The notes beneath the pieces are model-generated. The model was not told the origin of the DNA and ran no database searches. It saw only the letters and a program-made list of their open reading frames with translations. 64,000 nucleotides of DNA from Providencia rettgeri (GTDB lineage: Bacteria > Pseudomonadota > Gammaproteobacteria > Enterobacterales > Enterobacteriaceae), in the NCBI RefSeq assembly GCF_041075285.1, contig NZ_CP163512.1:620001-684000 (forward strand), given 5' to 3'. The translations under genes and the position numbers were made by a program. Shown here piece by piece: positions 30,942 to 43,020 of the stretch. How positions within the stretch are numbered: the stretch's first letter is position 1; every line of letters begins with the position of its first letter.

Positions 30942-32415
30942 TCTTTGTGATCTCCTCGCACCGTTTGGTGTGAGCACAACTCCTATCTCACTACGTGAGA
31001 TGACGCTAGACAGCCGAAAGGCTGCCGCGGGCGATCTGTTTATTGCCATAAAAGGCCATCAGTCGGATGGTCGGCACTATATTCCTCAAGCGATTGCACA
31101 AGGGGTTAGTGCTGTGATTGCAGAGGCACAAGGTGAAGCCGAAGAAGGCGAAATTCGTTTTGTTCACGGTGTGCCAGTTATTTATCTTAATGACTTAAAC
31201 AACCGATTATCGGCACTGGCTGGTGAGTTTTATCAGCAGCCTTCTAGCCAAATGAAATTAGTGGGTGTGACAGGAACGAACGGCAAAACCACGACAACTC
31301 AACTTATCGCACAGTGGGCTCAAGGTCTTGGTGAGACCAGTGCTGTGATGGGAACTGTTGGGAATGGTTTATTAGGTCAGGTTTCGCCAACGGAAAATAC
31401 CACGGGATCTGCGGTGGATATTCAGCTCGAATTGACGCAATTATTAAATAAAAAAGCCACGCTGACGGCCATGGAAGTTTCTTCCCACGGTTTAGTACAA
31501 GGTCGTGTGGCAGCATTGCAATTTGAAGCGGCGGTATTTACTAACCTAAGTCGCGATCACCTTGATTATCATGGTGATATGGAAAACTACGAAGCGGCTA
31601 AGTGGCTATTGTTCTCGACACATCAAACAAAAAATCAAATTATTAATGCCGATGATCAAGTAGGACTGAAATGGTTGCTGCGCTTACCACAAGCGTGTGC
31701 CGTGACGATGGAAAACCGGATCCCAGCAAATTGGCAAGGTCCATGGTTAAAAGCCACAAACGTGGAATACCACGACAAAGGTGCCACCATTCATTTTGAT
31801 TCCTCGTGGGGTAATGGTTCATTTGAAAGCCCATTGATGGGGGCATTCAACGTCAGTAACTTATTAGTTGCGATGGCGACCTTGTTAATGATGGATTATC
31901 CACTTGAGAAATTATTAGCATCGACATCTTCCCTTTCCCCAGTGTGTGGTCGAATGGAAGTCTTTAGCGCACCGAACAAACCGACCGTTGTTGTCGACTA
32001 TGCACATACACCGGATGCCTTAGAAAAAGCCCTCTCGGCGGCTCGTTTACATTGTAAAGGACGCCTTTGGTGTGTGTTTGGTTGCGGTGGGGATCGTGAC
32101 AAGGGTAAGCGCCCACTGATGGGCGCAGCTGCTGAAGAGTGGGCAGATAAAATTGTGATCACTGACGATAACCCACGTAGTGAAGACCCGAACGATATTA
32201 TTAACGATATTTTGGCCGGGTTGTTAGATCCTAGCCGCGCTTTAGCGATACCGGGACGCCCAGAAGCGGTTACCAATACGATTTTGCAAGCGTCGCCAGA
32301 TGATGTGATTGTCCTTGCAGGTAAAGGTCATGAAGATTACCAAATCATTGGCAATCGCAAGTTGGACTACTCAGACCGTTTAACGGTGGCACGGCTATTG
32401 GGGGTGATCGCATGA
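30928..32415 (+). CDS. murE: UDP-MurNAc-L-Ala-D-Glu–meso-diaminopimelate ligase
   Basis: MurE adds meso-diaminopimelate to the peptidoglycan precursor using ATP. The 495-residue protein has the P-loop [10 protein letters not shown] near residue 115 and the DNPR motif (DDNPRSEDP) that selects diaminopimelate rather than lysine. It starts with GTG at 30928 inside the end of ftsI, with AAAGAGG as ribosome site, giving [12 protein letters not shown] as in E. coli. It overlaps murF by four bases. Confidence 0.97.
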   Translation: MADRNLCDLLAPFGVSTTPISLREMTLDSRKAAAGDLFIAIKGHQSDGRHYIPQAIAQGVSAVIAEAQGEAEEGEIRFVHGVPVIYLNDLNNRLSALAGEFYQQPSSQMKLVGVTGTNGKTTTTQLIAQWAQGLGETSAVMGTVGNGLLGQVSPTENTTGSAVDIQLELTQLLNKKATLTAMEVSSHGLVQGRVAALQFEAAVFTNLSRDHLDYHGDMENYEAAKWLLFSTHQTKNQIINADDQVGLKWLLRLPQACAVTMENRIPANWQGPWLKATNVEYHDKGATIHFDSSWGNGSFESPLMGAFNVSNLLVAMATLLMMDYPLEKLLASTSSLSPVCGRMEVFSAPNKPTVVVDYAHTPDALEKALSAARLHCKGRLWCVFGCGGDRDKGKRPLMGAAAEEWADKIVITDDNPRSEDPNDIINDILAGLLDPSRALAIPGRPEAVTNTILQASPDDVIVLAGKGHEDYQIIGNRKLDYSDRLTVARLLGVIA

Positions 32416-33776
32416 TCCCATTAACCCTCACACAACTTGCAAAATTGACCTCTGGAGAGATTGAATTCTCACCTACCAGTGAGTTACTGCTTGAAACTGT
32501 CAGTACAGACAGTCGTAAAATTGGCGAAAACAGCCTGTTTATTGCGCTTAAAGGTGAGCGCTTTGATGCCCACGATTTTGCTGAGCAAGTGGTGGCAGAC
32601 GGTGCGAAAGCATTATTAGTTGAGCGCAAATTGGCGGTCAACTGTCCTCAAGTCATTGTGGAAAATACTCGTATTGCGATGGGGCAATTGGCGGCTTGGG
32701 TTCGCCAGCAAGTGAGTGCTCGCATTGTCGGTTTAACAGGGTCATCAGGTAAAACCTCCGTGAAGGAAATGACCGCATCCATTTTGGCTCAACGTGGTAA
32801 AACTTTATATACCGCCGGTAACCTAAATAATGATATTGGCGTGCCATTAACGCTATTTCGTTTGACTCCAGAGTATGAGTTCGCTGTGATTGAAATGGGG
32901 GCTAACCATCCACATGAAATCGCGTATACCACCAATATTGTGAAGCCCGAAAGCGCATTAGTTAACAATTTATTTGGCGCACATTTAGCGGGGTTTGGGT
33001 CTCCTGAAGGTGTTGCTCAAGCCAAGGGTGAAATTTATCAAGGGCTCCCTGAAGAAGGGACCGCGATTGTGAACTTGGATAGCTACAGTGAAAAATGGCA
33101 GTTCCAACCACGCCAAACTGTGTGGTATTACTCACTGACACCGCAATCTAAAGCTGATTTTTACCCGACCGATATTCAAATCAATCAGTTGACGACCGAT
33201 TTTGTATTACATACCCCAGTCGGGCGTGCTGATCTCACATTACCGTTACCGGGCATACACAATATTGCCAACGTACTTGCGGCGAGTGCATTAGCCATTT
33301 CGGTTGGGGCGAGCCTTGAAGACATCAAAAATGGCATAGCAAATACGAAAGCGGTACCGGGACGCTTATATCCTATTCGCTTAGCAGAACAGAAAGTGGT
33401 GTTAGATGACACTTATAATGCTAATGATGGCTCCATGATTGCGGCCATAAAGGTGCTAGAAAAAATGCCGGGCTACCGCATTTTAGTGGTGGGGGATATG
33501 GGGGAACTGGGCGATTACGCACAAGAGTGCCATCAGCGTGTTGGCCTAGCGGCAAAACAGGCTGGTTTAGACAAAGTATTAAGCGTTGGTCAACTGAGTG
33601 AGTTGATCAGTGAATTAAGTGAGTGTGGTGAGCACTTCACGGTGAAAACCGATTTATTAACCCGACTAATTCCGCTAGCACAGCAGAATGATGTTGTTTC
33701 CATTTTAGTTAAAGGTTCACGCAGCGCCGCGATGGAAGATGTCGTGAATGCATTGAAGGAGTGCTTTGAATGTTAG
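32412..33776 (+). CDS. murF: UDP-MurNAc-tripeptide–D-Ala-D-Ala ligase
   Basis: MurF adds the D-alanyl-D-alanine dipeptide and completes the UDP-MurNAc pentapeptide. The 454-residue protein shows the ligase P-loop [10 protein letters not shown] near residue 113, the [10 protein letters not shown] motif, and the [11 protein letters not shown] segment near 335. ATG at 32412 overlaps the murE stop (ATGA). The end overlaps mraY by seven bases. Confidence 0.97.
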   Translation: MIPLTLTQLAKLTSGEIEFSPTSELLLETVSTDSRKIGENSLFIALKGERFDAHDFAEQVVADGAKALLVERKLAVNCPQVIVENTRIAMGQLAAWVRQQVSARIVGLTGSSGKTSVKEMTASILAQRGKTLYTAGNLNNDIGVPLTLFRLTPEYEFAVIEMGANHPHEIAYTTNIVKPESALVNNLFGAHLAGFGSPEGVAQAKGEIYQGLPEEGTAIVNLDSYSEKWQFQPRQTVWYYSLTPQSKADFYPTDIQINQLTTDFVLHTPVGRADLTLPLPGIHNIANVLAASALAISVGASLEDIKNGIANTKAVPGRLYPIRLAEQKVVLDDTYNANDGSMIAAIKVLEKMPGYRILVVGDMGELGDYAQECHQRVGLAAKQAGLDKVLSVGQLSELISELSECGEHFTVKTDLLTRLIPLAQQNDVVSILVKGSRSAAMEDVVNALKECFEC

Positions 33777-34852
33777 TCTGGCTTGCCGAAATGTTAGTCC
33801 ACAAGTTTTCTGTTTTTAACGTCTTTTCGTACCTGACGTTCAGAGCCATTGTCGGTTTGCTGACTGCACTTTCGATTGCGTTATGGATGGGACCGCATCT
33901 AATTACTTACCTGCAAAAAATGCAAATTGGGCAAGTGGTACGTAACGAGGGGCCAGAATCACACTTTAGTAAACGCGGCACCCCAACAATGGGGGGATTA
34001 TTGATCCTATTTTCCATCACCGTGTCTGTTCTACTGTGGGCGCGTTTAGATAATCCGTACGTTTGGTGTGTATTGCTGGTGTTAATCGGTTACGGCATCG
34101 TTGGCTTTGTGGATGATTACCGCAAAGTGGTGAGAAAAGACACTCGTGGCTTAATTGCTCGTTGGAAGTATTTCTGGCAGTCCATCATCGCGCTAATCGT
34201 TGCATTTTCCATGTATGCCATTGGGAAGGATACGCCAGCGACACAATTGGTTGTGCCATTTTTCAAAGATGTGATGCCACAACTGGGGATGTTGTACATT
34301 TTACTGACGTACTTTGTGATTGTCGGTACCAGTAACGCAGTAAATTTGACAGATGGTCTTGATGGTTTGGCTATCATGCCAACGGTATTTGTTGCTGCCG
34401 GTTTTGCCTTAGTCGCATGGGCGACAGGTAACGTTAATTTTGCGAGTTACCTACACATTCCGTTTTTACCACATGCGGGTGAATTGGTGATTGTCTGTAC
34501 TGCCATTGTAGGGGCAGGTTTAGGTTTTCTTTGGTTTAACACTTATCCTGCGCAAGTTTTTATGGGCGATGTTGGTTCACTGGCTCTTGGTGGCGCATTA
34601 GGCACTATTGCTGTTTTGTTACGCCAAGAATTCTTATTAGTCGTGATGGGCGGGGTGTTTGTGGTTGAAACCTTGTCCGTTATTTTACAGGTTGGTTCGT
34701 TTAAATTACGCGGTCAACGGATCTTCCGCATGGCACCAATTCACCACCATTATGAATTGAAAGGCTGGCCAGAACCTCGAGTGATCGTGCGTTTTTGGAT
34801 TATTTCCTTGATGCTAGTGCTGATTGGCCTGGCAACGTTAAAGGTGCGTTAA
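33770..34852 (+). CDS. mraY: Phospho-MurNAc-pentapeptide translocase
   Basis: MraY transfers phospho-MurNAc-pentapeptide to undecaprenyl phosphate, making lipid I at the inner membrane. The 360-residue protein has about ten membrane segments and the catalytic acidic motifs VDDYRK (near residue 115), [10 protein letters not shown] (near 190) and [12 protein letters not shown] (near 264), plus the APIHHHYE loop near 322. Its length equals the E. coli enzyme. It overlaps murF and is one base from murD. Confidence 0.97.
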   Translation: MLVWLAEMLVHKFSVFNVFSYLTFRAIVGLLTALSIALWMGPHLITYLQKMQIGQVVRNEGPESHFSKRGTPTMGGLLILFSITVSVLLWARLDNPYVWCVLLVLIGYGIVGFVDDYRKVVRKDTRGLIARWKYFWQSIIALIVAFSMYAIGKDTPATQLVVPFFKDVMPQLGMLYILLTYFVIVGTSNAVNLTDGLDGLAIMPTVFVAAGFALVAWATGNVNFASYLHIPFLPHAGELVIVCTAIVGAGLGFLWFNTYPAQVFMGDVGSLALGGALGTIAVLLRQEFLLVVMGGVFVVETLSVILQVGSFKLRGQRIFRMAPIHHHYELKGWPEPRVIVRFWIISLMLVLIGLATLKVR

Positions 34853-34853
34853 T

Positions 34854-36164
34854 ATGGTTGAATATCTGGGTAAGAACGTTGTGATTATCGGTCTGGGGAT
34901 AACCGGCCTATCTTGCGTTCAATTTTTCATTGAGCGTGGTGTTGTGCCACGAGTGATGGATACCCGAGCAACACCGCCCGGCGTGGATAAATTGCCTGAT
35001 AATGTGCAGTGCCACAGTGGGAGTTTAAATAATGCATGGCTACAAGAAGCTGATTTGATCGTTGCAAGTCCTGGGATCGCGTTAGCCACACCACAATTAC
35101 AGCAAGCGGCACAAAATGGGATTGAAATTGTTGGTGATATCGAACTGTTTTGCCGCGAAGCAGATGCACCGATTGTGGCCATTACAGGGTCAAATGGTAA
35201 AAGCACAGTGACCTCATTAGTGGGCGAAATGGCAAAAGCGGCGGGAATTTCTGTTGGTGTGGGCGGTAATATCGGTACGCCGGCACTCACTTTGCTTAAT
35301 TCAGGTCATGAATTGTACGTTTTAGAGTTATCCAGTTTTCAGCTCGAAACCACTTCAAGCTTAAAAGCGGCGGCCGCGACGGTACTGAATATCAGCGAAG
35401 ATCATATGGATCGATATCCGCTGGGGTTAGCGCAATATCGTCGTGCGAAATTAAAAATTTATCACCAAGCACAACATTGCATTGTAAATAGGCAAGACGC
35501 GTTAACACTGCCTGAAGAACAATCCGCTGATGAATGCATTAGTTTTGGGGTGAACAGCGGTGATTATTGTTTTGATACTAAAAATCGTGTGCTGATGGTC
35601 AACGGTGAAACACTGTTGGATGTCAATGAGATGCGCCTAACGGGGCAACATAACTATTTGAATGCATTGGCAGCGTTAGCCCTTGCTGATGCGGTGAATA
35701 TTCCTCGTCAAGCTTGTATTAACGTACTGAAAACCTATGCAGGATTAGCACATCGATTCGAATTGGTATTATTTAACAAAGGGGTACGTTGGATTAATGA
35801 CTCCAAAGCAACCAATGTAGGCAGCACAGAAGCCGCATTAAATGGGTTACATGTCGATGGTTCCGTGTATTTATTATTAGGTGGTGATGGTAAGTCAGCT
35901 GATTTTTCACCGTTAAAACAATATATTGCAGCGGATAACTACCATTTATATTGCTTTGGGCGTGATGGTAAAGTATTGGCATCATTAGCACCTGAAAAAT
36001 CGGTGTTAACTGACACAATGGAACAAAGTATGCGCCAAATTGCACCGCAGTTAAAAGCTGGGGACATGGTGTTACTATCACCAGCCTGTGCCAGTTTGGA
36101 TCAGTTTAAAAACTTTGAGCAGCGTGGTGCTATCTTTGCTCAATTAGCGAAGGAGCTTGGGTAA
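34854..36164 (+). CDS. murD: UDP-MurNAc-L-alanine–D-glutamate ligase
   Basis: MurD adds D-glutamate to UDP-MurNAc-L-alanine in the cytoplasm. The 436-residue protein has an N-terminal nucleotide fold ([13 protein letters not shown] near residue 10), the P-loop [11 protein letters not shown] near 112, and a C-terminal domain with [11 protein letters not shown]. Its stop overlaps the ftsW start by one base. Confidence 0.97.
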   Translation: MVEYLGKNVVIIGLGITGLSCVQFFIERGVVPRVMDTRATPPGVDKLPDNVQCHSGSLNNAWLQEADLIVASPGIALATPQLQQAAQNGIEIVGDIELFCREADAPIVAITGSNGKSTVTSLVGEMAKAAGISVGVGGNIGTPALTLLNSGHELYVLELSSFQLETTSSLKAAAATVLNISEDHMDRYPLGLAQYRRAKLKIYHQAQHCIVNRQDALTLPEEQSADECISFGVNSGDYCFDTKNRVLMVNGETLLDVNEMRLTGQHNYLNALAALALADAVNIPRQACINVLKTYAGLAHRFELVLFNKGVRWINDSKATNVGSTEAALNGLHVDGSVYLLLGGDGKSADFSPLKQYIAADNYHLYCFGRDGKVLASLAPEKSVLTDTMEQSMRQIAPQLKAGDMVLLSPACASLDQFKNFEQRGAIFAQLAKELG

Positions 36165-37357
36165 TGGGCATACCGGGTGCGATGCGTTTAAAAAATTGGG
36201 TCATTGGCGAAAAAAATGGCGTGATTTCAGGCTCAACGCTGTACGACCGTACATTAGTGTGGTTGGCATTCGGTTTAGCGGCGATAGGTTTCATTATGGT
36301 GACTTCCGCCTCAATGCCCGTGGGGCAGCGTCTCACCGAAGATCCGTTTTATTTTGCAAAACGCGATATGGTCTATCTCATTATTGCTTTCGCCTTATCA
36401 TTAGGGGTCATGCGTATCCCGATGGCTTTTTGGGAAAAGTATAATTTCCTATTTTTGATGGGCTCATTGGCCATGTTAGTGGTGGTATTAGTTGCAGGGA
36501 GCTCGGTTAACGGAGCTTCCCGCTGGATTGACGTAGGGTTAGTGAAAATTCAGCCTGCTGAAATTTCTAAATTCACCTTATTTTGCTATGTTTCCAGTTA
36601 CTTAGTTCGTAAGTCCGAAGAGGTTCGCACGCGTTTTCTCGGTTTTATTAAACCGATGTGTATTTTGATTGTGATGGCGTCATTACTGCTTTTACAACCT
36701 GACTTAGGTACGGTAATAGTGTTAGTTGTCACCACGTTAGGCTTATTATTTTTAGCAGGTGCAAGGTTAGCGCCATTTATTATCGGTATTGCCGCCTGTG
36801 TGGTGGGTGTGCTAGCGCTGATTTGGTTTGAACCTTATCGTTTACGCCGTGTGACGTCATTTTTAAATCCGTGGGATGACCCATTCGGTAGTGGTTATCA
36901 GTTAACCCAGTCATTAATGGCGTTTGGCCGAGGGGAAATGTTTGGGCAAGGGTTAGGCAATTCCGTACAGAAACTCGAGTATCTGCCGGAAGCCCATACA
37001 GACTTTATTTTCTCTGTCTTAGCGGAAGAGCTTGGCTATGTTGGGGTTGTATTGGTTCTATTAATGGTGTTTATGCTGGCATTTAGGGCGATGATGATTG
37101 GTCGCCGTGCATTGATGTCTAACCAGTTATTTAGTGGCTACATGGCTTGCTCCATCGGTATTTGGTTTACTTTCCAAGCCTTGGTTAACGTCGGTGCCGC
37201 ATCCGGCATGTTACCAACAAAAGGATTAACATTACCTCTTATTAGTTATGGTGGTTCCAGTTTATTGGTGATGGCTGCGGCGATAGCGGTATTACTGCGA
37301 ATTGATTTTGAAACACGTCTTGAAAAAGCGCAGGCGTTTGTAAGGAGTACCAAATGA
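36164..37357 (+). CDS. ftsW: Septal peptidoglycan polymerase FtsW
   Basis: FtsW is the SEDS glycosyltransferase that polymerises septal glycan from lipid II as partner of FtsI. The 397-residue protein has about ten membrane segments, a large periplasmic loop with [18 protein letters not shown], and the conserved [16 protein letters not shown] motif that includes the catalytic Asp. [13 protein letters not shown] near the end is the SEDS signature. It overlaps murD by one base and murG by four. Confidence 0.97.
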   Translation: MGIPGAMRLKNWVIGEKNGVISGSTLYDRTLVWLAFGLAAIGFIMVTSASMPVGQRLTEDPFYFAKRDMVYLIIAFALSLGVMRIPMAFWEKYNFLFLMGSLAMLVVVLVAGSSVNGASRWIDVGLVKIQPAEISKFTLFCYVSSYLVRKSEEVRTRFLGFIKPMCILIVMASLLLLQPDLGTVIVLVVTTLGLLFLAGARLAPFIIGIAACVVGVLALIWFEPYRLRRVTSFLNPWDDPFGSGYQLTQSLMAFGRGEMFGQGLGNSVQKLEYLPEAHTDFIFSVLAEELGYVGVVLVLLMVFMLAFRAMMIGRRALMSNQLFSGYMACSIGIWFTFQALVNVGAASGMLPTKGLTLPLISYGGSSLLVMAAAIAVLLRIDFETRLEKAQAFVRSTK

Positions 37358-38427
37358 GTCAGCAAAAAAAATTACTGGTCATGGCAGGCGGCACTGGAGG
37401 ACATGTTTTCCCCGGTTTAGCTGTGGCGCATTATTTGCAGGCTCAAGGCTGGGAAATTCGTTGGTTAGGAACTGCGGATAGAATGGAAGCAACTTTAGTG
37501 CCTAAACATGGCATTGATATTGAATTTATACAGATTTCTGGTTTAAGAGGCAAAGGAATTGCAGCCCAACTTGGCGCACCATGGCGTATTTATAAAGCGA
37601 TCCGCCAAGCGAAAGCGATCATTAAACGCTACCAACCTGATGCGGTATTAGGTATGGGGGGATATGTTTCAGGTCCCGGTGGTATTGCGGCTTGGCAGTG
37701 TGGTGTACCTGTTGTTTTGCATGAACAAAATGGCATTGCGGGGTTAACAAACAAATGGTTATCGCGCATCGCAAAACGGGTTTTGCAAGCGTTTCCTGGG
37801 GCATTTCCAGATGCGCCCGTTGTCGGCAACCCAGTTCGCGAAGACGTTTTGGCGCTTCCTGAGCCAGCGGTGCGTTTAGCGGGGCGTGAAGGTGCAATAC
37901 GCGTCTTAGTTGTCGGGGGCAGCCAAGGTGCCCGTATTTTGAATCAGGTGATGCCGAAAGTTGCTGCAAAAGTAGGCAAACAGTTAAATATCTGGCATCA
38001 AGCAGGAAAAGGCAGTCAGGGATCCACAGAAGCGTTGTATAATGAACAACTGCAAGTTTCAGGCAATTCCGAGTATAAAGTTACTGAATTTATTGACGAT
38101 ATGGCGCAAGCTTATGCATGGGCAGATATTGTTGTCTGTCGTTCAGGTGCATTGACTGTTAGCGAAATTGCAGCCGCAGGCTTACCGGCTATTTTCGTTC
38201 CTTTCCAGCATAAAGATCGCCAGCAATATTGGAATGCGCTGCCACTGGAAAAAGCGGGTGCGGCTAAAATTCTCGAACAGCCACAATTTACGGCTGATGC
38301 TGTGGCTGAATTGTTAGAGCAATGGGACAGAGCAGAATTATTGTCGATGGCAAAAAAAGCCCATGATTGTGCAATCGGTGATGCAACTGAACGTGTTGCC
38401 GCTGTGATTTGCGAAGTGGCTAAATAA
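37354..38427 (+). CDS. murG: UDP-GlcNAc:lipid I N-acetylglucosaminyltransferase
   Basis: MurG adds GlcNAc to lipid I on the cytoplasmic face of the membrane to form lipid II. The 357-residue protein shows the GT-B motifs [15 protein letters not shown] near residue 11, [11 protein letters not shown] near 104, and [13 protein letters not shown] near 188, with the donor site [15 protein letters not shown] near 278. A 46-base gap follows before murC. Confidence 0.97.
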   Translation: MSQQKKLLVMAGGTGGHVFPGLAVAHYLQAQGWEIRWLGTADRMEATLVPKHGIDIEFIQISGLRGKGIAAQLGAPWRIYKAIRQAKAIIKRYQPDAVLGMGGYVSGPGGIAAWQCGVPVVLHEQNGIAGLTNKWLSRIAKRVLQAFPGAFPDAPVVGNPVREDVLALPEPAVRLAGREGAIRVLVVGGSQGARILNQVMPKVAAKVGKQLNIWHQAGKGSQGSTEALYNEQLQVSGNSEYKVTEFIDDMAQAYAWADIVVCRSGALTVSEIAAAGLPAIFVPFQHKDRQQYWNALPLEKAGAAKILEQPQFTADAVAELLEQWDRAELLSMAKKAHDCAIGDATERVAAVICEVAK

Positions 38428-38473
38428 TTTTAGCCACATTTGATACTGATTTTACAAGAAGCGAAGAAATAGA

Positions 38474-39937
38474 GTGAATACACAACAATTAGCGAAATTA
38501 AGAACATCCGTGCCAGAAATGAGACGAGTTAGGCACATCCATTTTGTCGGCATCGGCGGTGCTGGCATGGGAGGTATCGCTGAAGTGTTGGCAAATGAAG
38601 GCTATGAAATTAGTGGTTCAGACTTGGCGCCCAATGCAGTGACTCAACAATTAACCGAATTAGGTGCAACCATTTATTTTAATCACCGTCCGGAAAATGT
38701 TGAAAATGCGAGTGTTGTCGTTGTTTCCACCGCGATTTCAAATGAAAACCCTGAAATTCAAGCGGCAAAAGAATTACGTATTCCTGTTATTCGTCGAGCA
38801 GAAATGTTAGCTGAATTAATGCGTTATCGTCATGGTATCGCCGTTGCGGGGACACACGGTAAAACCACTACCACCGCAATGATTTCCAGTATTTATGCAC
38901 AAGCAGGTTTAGATCCCACGTTTGTTAACGGTGGGTTAGTAAAATCAGCGGGAACCCATGCACGTTTAGGTACCAGCCGTTACTTGATAGCGGAAGCCGA
39001 TGAAAGTGATGCCTCGTTCTTGCATTTGCAACCATTAGTGGCCGTGGTGACAAATATCGAAGCTGATCACATGGATACTTACCAAGGCAACTTTGATAAT
39101 TTGACGGATACGTTCATTAACTTCCTGCACAACTTACCATTTTATGGTCGTGCAGTGATGTGTATCGATGATCCCGTTATCCGCTCATTATTGCCAAAAA
39201 TTGGTCGCTACATTACCACTTATGGTTTCAGTGAAGGCGCCGATGTGCGTATCACGAAATATGAACAAAAAGGTAATCAAGGCTTTTTCACGATAGCACG
39301 TGAAGGTCTACCAGAATTGACAGTCGTATTAAATGCACCGGGTCGCCATAATGCGTTAAATGCAACGGCTGCGGTTGCAGTTGCAACAGAAGAAGGCATT
39401 GATGACTTACACATTTTGTCTGCATTAGTGGAATTCCAAGGTACGGGTCGCCGTTTTGACTTTCTTGGTAATTTTTCATTACGCAATGTGAATGGCAAAG
39501 AAGGGGAAGTCATGTTAGTGGATGACTATGGTCACCATCCAACCGAGGTTGATGCCACTATCAAAGCAGCAAGAGCAGGTTGGCCAGACAAACGCATCGT
39601 GATGATCTTTCAACCGCATCGCTATACACGTACCCGTGATTTATATGACGATTTTGTCAATGTATTGGGGCAGGTGGATGTGTTGCTGATGTTAGATGTG
39701 TATTCAGCGGGTGAAAAACATGTCGCAGGGGCTGATAGTCGCTCGTTATGCAGGACAATTCGTGGTCGTGGTCAAATTGACCCAATTTACGTTGCGGAGC
39801 CGGAACAAATTCCACACCTGTTAGCTCAAACTCTTGATGAAAATGATTTAATTTTAGTTCAAGGCGCAGGAAATATTGGTAAAATAGCGAAAACACTCGC
39901 GGAAACGAAATTGCAACCGCCGATGGTTGAGGAATAA
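38474..39937 (+). CDS. murC: UDP-N-acetylmuramate–L-alanine ligase
   Basis: MurC adds the first amino acid, L-alanine, to UDP-MurNAc. The 487-residue protein starts with GTG at 38474, which gives [10 protein letters not shown] as in E. coli; the ribosome site is weak. The nucleotide fold [14 protein letters not shown] is near residue 28, the P-loop [11 protein letters not shown] near 126, and [10 protein letters not shown] near 350. ddlB starts two bases downstream. Confidence 0.97.
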   Translation: MNTQQLAKLRTSVPEMRRVRHIHFVGIGGAGMGGIAEVLANEGYEISGSDLAPNAVTQQLTELGATIYFNHRPENVENASVVVVSTAISNENPEIQAAKELRIPVIRRAEMLAELMRYRHGIAVAGTHGKTTTTAMISSIYAQAGLDPTFVNGGLVKSAGTHARLGTSRYLIAEADESDASFLHLQPLVAVVTNIEADHMDTYQGNFDNLTDTFINFLHNLPFYGRAVMCIDDPVIRSLLPKIGRYITTYGFSEGADVRITKYEQKGNQGFFTIAREGLPELTVVLNAPGRHNALNATAAVAVATEEGIDDLHILSALVEFQGTGRRFDFLGNFSLRNVNGKEGEVMLVDDYGHHPTEVDATIKAARAGWPDKRIVMIFQPHRYTRTRDLYDDFVNVLGQVDVLLMLDVYSAGEKHVAGADSRSLCRTIRGRGQIDPIYVAEPEQIPHLLAQTLDENDLILVQGAGNIGKIAKTLAETKLQPPMVEE

Positions 39938-39939
39938 AC

Positions 39940-40860
39940 ATGGCAGAGAAAATTGCGGTGCTATTTGGTGGAACATCAGCTGAACGTGAAGTATCACTTC
40001 AGTCAGGAAATGCCGTGCTAGCGGGACTTCGCGCTAGTGGGGTTGATGCACATCCTATTGATACCAAAACTTTCCCTGTGATTACCCTAAAAGAAGCCAG
40101 TTTTGATAAAGTTTTCATCGCATTACATGGTCGCGGCGGTGAAGATGGCACTGTCCAAGGGATGCTTGAATACCTTGGCCTGCCATACACGGGGAGTGGT
40201 GTAATGGCTTCTGCGCTGAGCATGGATAAGCTTAGAACAAAACAATTATGGCAAGGTGCGGGACTAAGTGTATCTCCTTATATATACTTAACTAAACAGC
40301 AACATTTGCAGATGACCTGTGAACAAATCACGGCAAAAGTTAACACGCTGGGTTTGCCATTAATTGTAAAACCAAGTTTAGAAGGCTCAAGTGTTGGCAT
40401 GAGCAAAGTTGATAGCTTAGACGCGTTACCTGCTGCACTTGAACTCGCGTTTCGTTTTGACGAAACCGTATTAGTTGAGAAGTGGCTCAGTGGTCCTGAA
40501 TACACCATCGCGGTATTAGGTGATAAAACACTACCGTCGATTCGCATCCAACCACCGGGCATATTTTATGACTACGAAGCAAAGTATTTGTCTGATGAGA
40601 CACAATATTTTTGCCCAAGTGGTTTAGATGCACAGCGTGAGACTGAGCTTGCTGAGTTAGCCATGAATGCGTATTTAGCCGTTGGTTGTGAGGGTTGGGG
40701 GCGTGTTGATGTGATGCAAGATAGCGATGGGCAGTTTTACTTGTTGGAAGTTAACACTTCACCGGGTATGACAAGCCATAGCTTAGTGCCGATGGCAGCA
40801 CGCCAAGCAGGTTTAGATTTTTCGCAGTTAGTCGTGCGAATTTTGGAATTGGCGCGTTAA
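39940..40860 (+). CDS. ddlB: D-alanine–D-alanine ligase B
   Basis: DdlB, 306 residues, joins two D-alanines with ATP to supply MurF. ATP-grasp features are visible: [16 protein letters not shown] at the start, LHGRGGEDG near residue 63, [13 protein letters not shown] near 144, and the metal-site block [15 protein letters not shown] near 268. GAGG inside the murC end acts as ribosome site. ftsQ begins one base past its stop. Confidence 0.97.
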   Translation: MAEKIAVLFGGTSAEREVSLQSGNAVLAGLRASGVDAHPIDTKTFPVITLKEASFDKVFIALHGRGGEDGTVQGMLEYLGLPYTGSGVMASALSMDKLRTKQLWQGAGLSVSPYIYLTKQQHLQMTCEQITAKVNTLGLPLIVKPSLEGSSVGMSKVDSLDALPAALELAFRFDETVLVEKWLSGPEYTIAVLGDKTLPSIRIQPPGIFYDYEAKYLSDETQYFCPSGLDAQRETELAELAMNAYLAVGCEGWGRVDVMQDSDGQFYLLEVNTSPGMTSHSLVPMAARQAGLDFSQLVVRILELAR

Positions 40861-40861
40861 T

Positions 40862-41668
40862 ATGTCACAAGCAGCGTTAAACGTCAGACATTCTAATCAT
40901 CACAACGATGATGACCCGCGTTCAGGGCCAAGTAACGGTGCATTTTTAGGTGGGTTGTTCTTCTTTCTCATCGTTGTGGGCACCATCGTTTGGAGTGGCT
41001 GGATGGTGATGACATGGATGAAAGACGCGGACAGATTACCGATGTCAAAGTTAGTCTTAACCGGTGAGCGTCATTACACCAAAAACGATGATGTAAGAAA
41101 GGCAATTTTATCGTTAGGGCAGCCGGGGACATTTATGACTGTTGATGTCAACGCTATCCAAAACCAAATAAGTATGATGCCATGGATACGCCAAGTTACC
41201 GTGCGTAAACAATGGCCAGATGAATTAAAGATCCATATTGTTGAGTACCAACCGTTCGCCAGATGGAATGATCAAAGCATGGTGGATGTGGAGGGTCGGG
41301 TGTTTAACTTACCCGCAAGTGAAAATGGTAAAGGTGATTATGTCTTGCTTTATGGTCCGCAAGGCAGCCAAAAAGAAGTACTGAAAGAACTTGCCAATTT
41401 TAAAAATACGCTTGCGACTAATAAGTTAAAACTTAAATCGTTATCAATGACAGCCCGCCATGCGTGGCAAATTATTTTGGATAACGATGTCCGAATTGAA
41501 CTTGGCAAAAAAGATGTTTCAGAGCGGTTAAATCGGTTCCTTGAACTTTATCCGCTTTTGCAGCAAACAACGGACAAACGAGTCGACTATGTCGATTTAC
41601 GTTATACCAGTGGTGCTGCGGTGGGTTGGGCACCAGTTTTGGTCGATGCACCACCGGGGTTACAATAA
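40862..41668 (+). CDS. ftsQ: Cell division protein FtsQ
   Basis: FtsQ links early and late divisome proteins and binds FtsB and FtsL. The 268-residue protein has a cytoplasmic start, one membrane segment (about residues 28-50), a POTRA domain ([20 protein letters not shown] onward, about 60-130) and a periplasmic beta domain. Sequence and position between ddlB and ftsA match the family. A 35-base gap precedes ftsA. Confidence 0.95.
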   Translation: MSQAALNVRHSNHHNDDDPRSGPSNGAFLGGLFFFLIVVGTIVWSGWMVMTWMKDADRLPMSKLVLTGERHYTKNDDVRKAILSLGQPGTFMTVDVNAIQNQISMMPWIRQVTVRKQWPDELKIHIVEYQPFARWNDQSMVDVEGRVFNLPASENGKGDYVLLYGPQGSQKEVLKELANFKNTLATNKLKLKSLSMTARHAWQIILDNDVRIELGKKDVSERLNRFLELYPLLQQTTDKRVDYVDLRYTSGAAVGWAPVLVDAPPGLQ

Positions 41669-41703
41669 ATAATATTGCTAATAACTCAAACTAGGCAGAA
41701 GAA

Positions 41704-42960
41704 ATGATTAAAGCAACGGACAGAAAATTAGTGGTAGGCCTTGAAATTGGAACTTCCAAGGTATCGGCCCTTGTTGGCGAAATTCTGCCCGATGGTATGG
41801 TTAATATTATCGGGGTGGGAAGCTGTCCATCTCGTGGAATGGATAAAGGCGGCGTAAACGACTTAGAGTCTGTCGTAAAATGTGTTCAAAGGGCTATCGA
41901 CCAAGCAGAACTGATGGCGGATTGCCAAATTTCCTCTGTCTATCTGGCGTTATCAGGTAAGCATGTCAGTTGCCAAAATGAAATTGGCATGGTGCCAATA
42001 TCTGAAGAAGAAGTGACACAAGAGGATGTTGATAGCGTTGTGCACACGGCGAAATCTGTGCGTGTTCGTGATGAACATCGAATTTTGCACGTGATCCCGC
42101 AAGAGTTTGCGATTGACTACCAAGAAGGGATTAAAAACCCGGTTGGTTTGTCTGGTGTACGCATGCAAGCAAAAGTTCATTTGATTACTTGCCATAATGA
42201 TATGGCGAAAAACATTGTGAAAGCAGTTGAGCGCTGTGGCCTAAAAGTTGACCAGCTCATTTTTGCAGGTCTCGCAGCAAGCTATAGCGTATTAACCGAA
42301 GATGAACGTGAATTAGGTGTGTGCGTGGTTGATATCGGTGGTGGTACCATGGATATGGCCGTTTATACGGGTGGCGCGTTACGTCATACCAAAGTTATTC
42401 CTTATGCAGGGAATGTTGTTACCAGTGACATCGCTTATGCATTCGGTACACCACCAAGTGATGCAGAAGCAATTAAAGTTCGCCACGGTTGTGCTGTCGG
42501 TTCGATAGTGAGTAAAGATGAAACGGTGGAAGTGCCGAGTGTAGGTGGTCGACCACCGAGAAGTTTACAACGTCAAACCTTAGCAGAAGTCATCGAGCCG
42601 CGGTATACTGAGCTGTTAAACTTAGTCAATGAAGAAATTTTAAATTTACAGGAACAGTTACGCCAACAAGGTGTCAAACACCATTTAGCGGCGGGTATTG
42701 TCTTAACAGGCGGCGCTGCACAAATTGACGGTTTAGTGGAGTGCGCACAAAAAGTGTTCCATACGCAGGTCCGTATTGGTACGCCGCTAAACATTACTGG
42801 GTTAACGGATTACGCGCAGGAGCCATATTATTCTACAGCAGTAGGGCTTCTGCATTACGGTAAAGAAAGCCATCTTGGCGATGATACCGAGACAGAAAAG
42901 CGTGCCTCAGTCACTGGTTGGTTTAGTAAAATCACCAGTTGGTTGAGAAAGGAATTCTAA
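41704..42960 (+). CDS. ftsA: Cell division protein FtsA
   Basis: FtsA is an actin-like ATPase that tethers FtsZ to the membrane. The 418-residue protein has the phosphate-binding motif VGLEIGTSKVSALVGE near residue 11, the VVDIGGGTMDMAVYTGG motif near 208, and a C-terminal amphipathic membrane helix (WFSKITSWLRKEF). ftsZ follows after 60 bases on the same strand. Confidence 0.97.
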   Translation: MIKATDRKLVVGLEIGTSKVSALVGEILPDGMVNIIGVGSCPSRGMDKGGVNDLESVVKCVQRAIDQAELMADCQISSVYLALSGKHVSCQNEIGMVPISEEEVTQEDVDSVVHTAKSVRVRDEHRILHVIPQEFAIDYQEGIKNPVGLSGVRMQAKVHLITCHNDMAKNIVKAVERCGLKVDQLIFAGLAASYSVLTEDERELGVCVVDIGGGTMDMAVYTGGALRHTKVIPYAGNVVTSDIAYAFGTPPSDAEAIKVRHGCAVGSIVSKDETVEVPSVGGRPPRSLQRQTLAEVIEPRYTELLNLVNEEILNLQEQLRQQGVKHHLAAGIVLTGGAAQIDGLVECAQKVFHTQVRIGTPLNITGLTDYAQEPYYSTAVGLLHYGKESHLGDDTETEKRASVTGWFSKITSWLRKEF

Positions 42961-43020
42961 TTTTAATAAAGAAGCCTATTATTAGCTTCGAAAGTAGTAA
43001 GCACAAAACGGAGAGACATT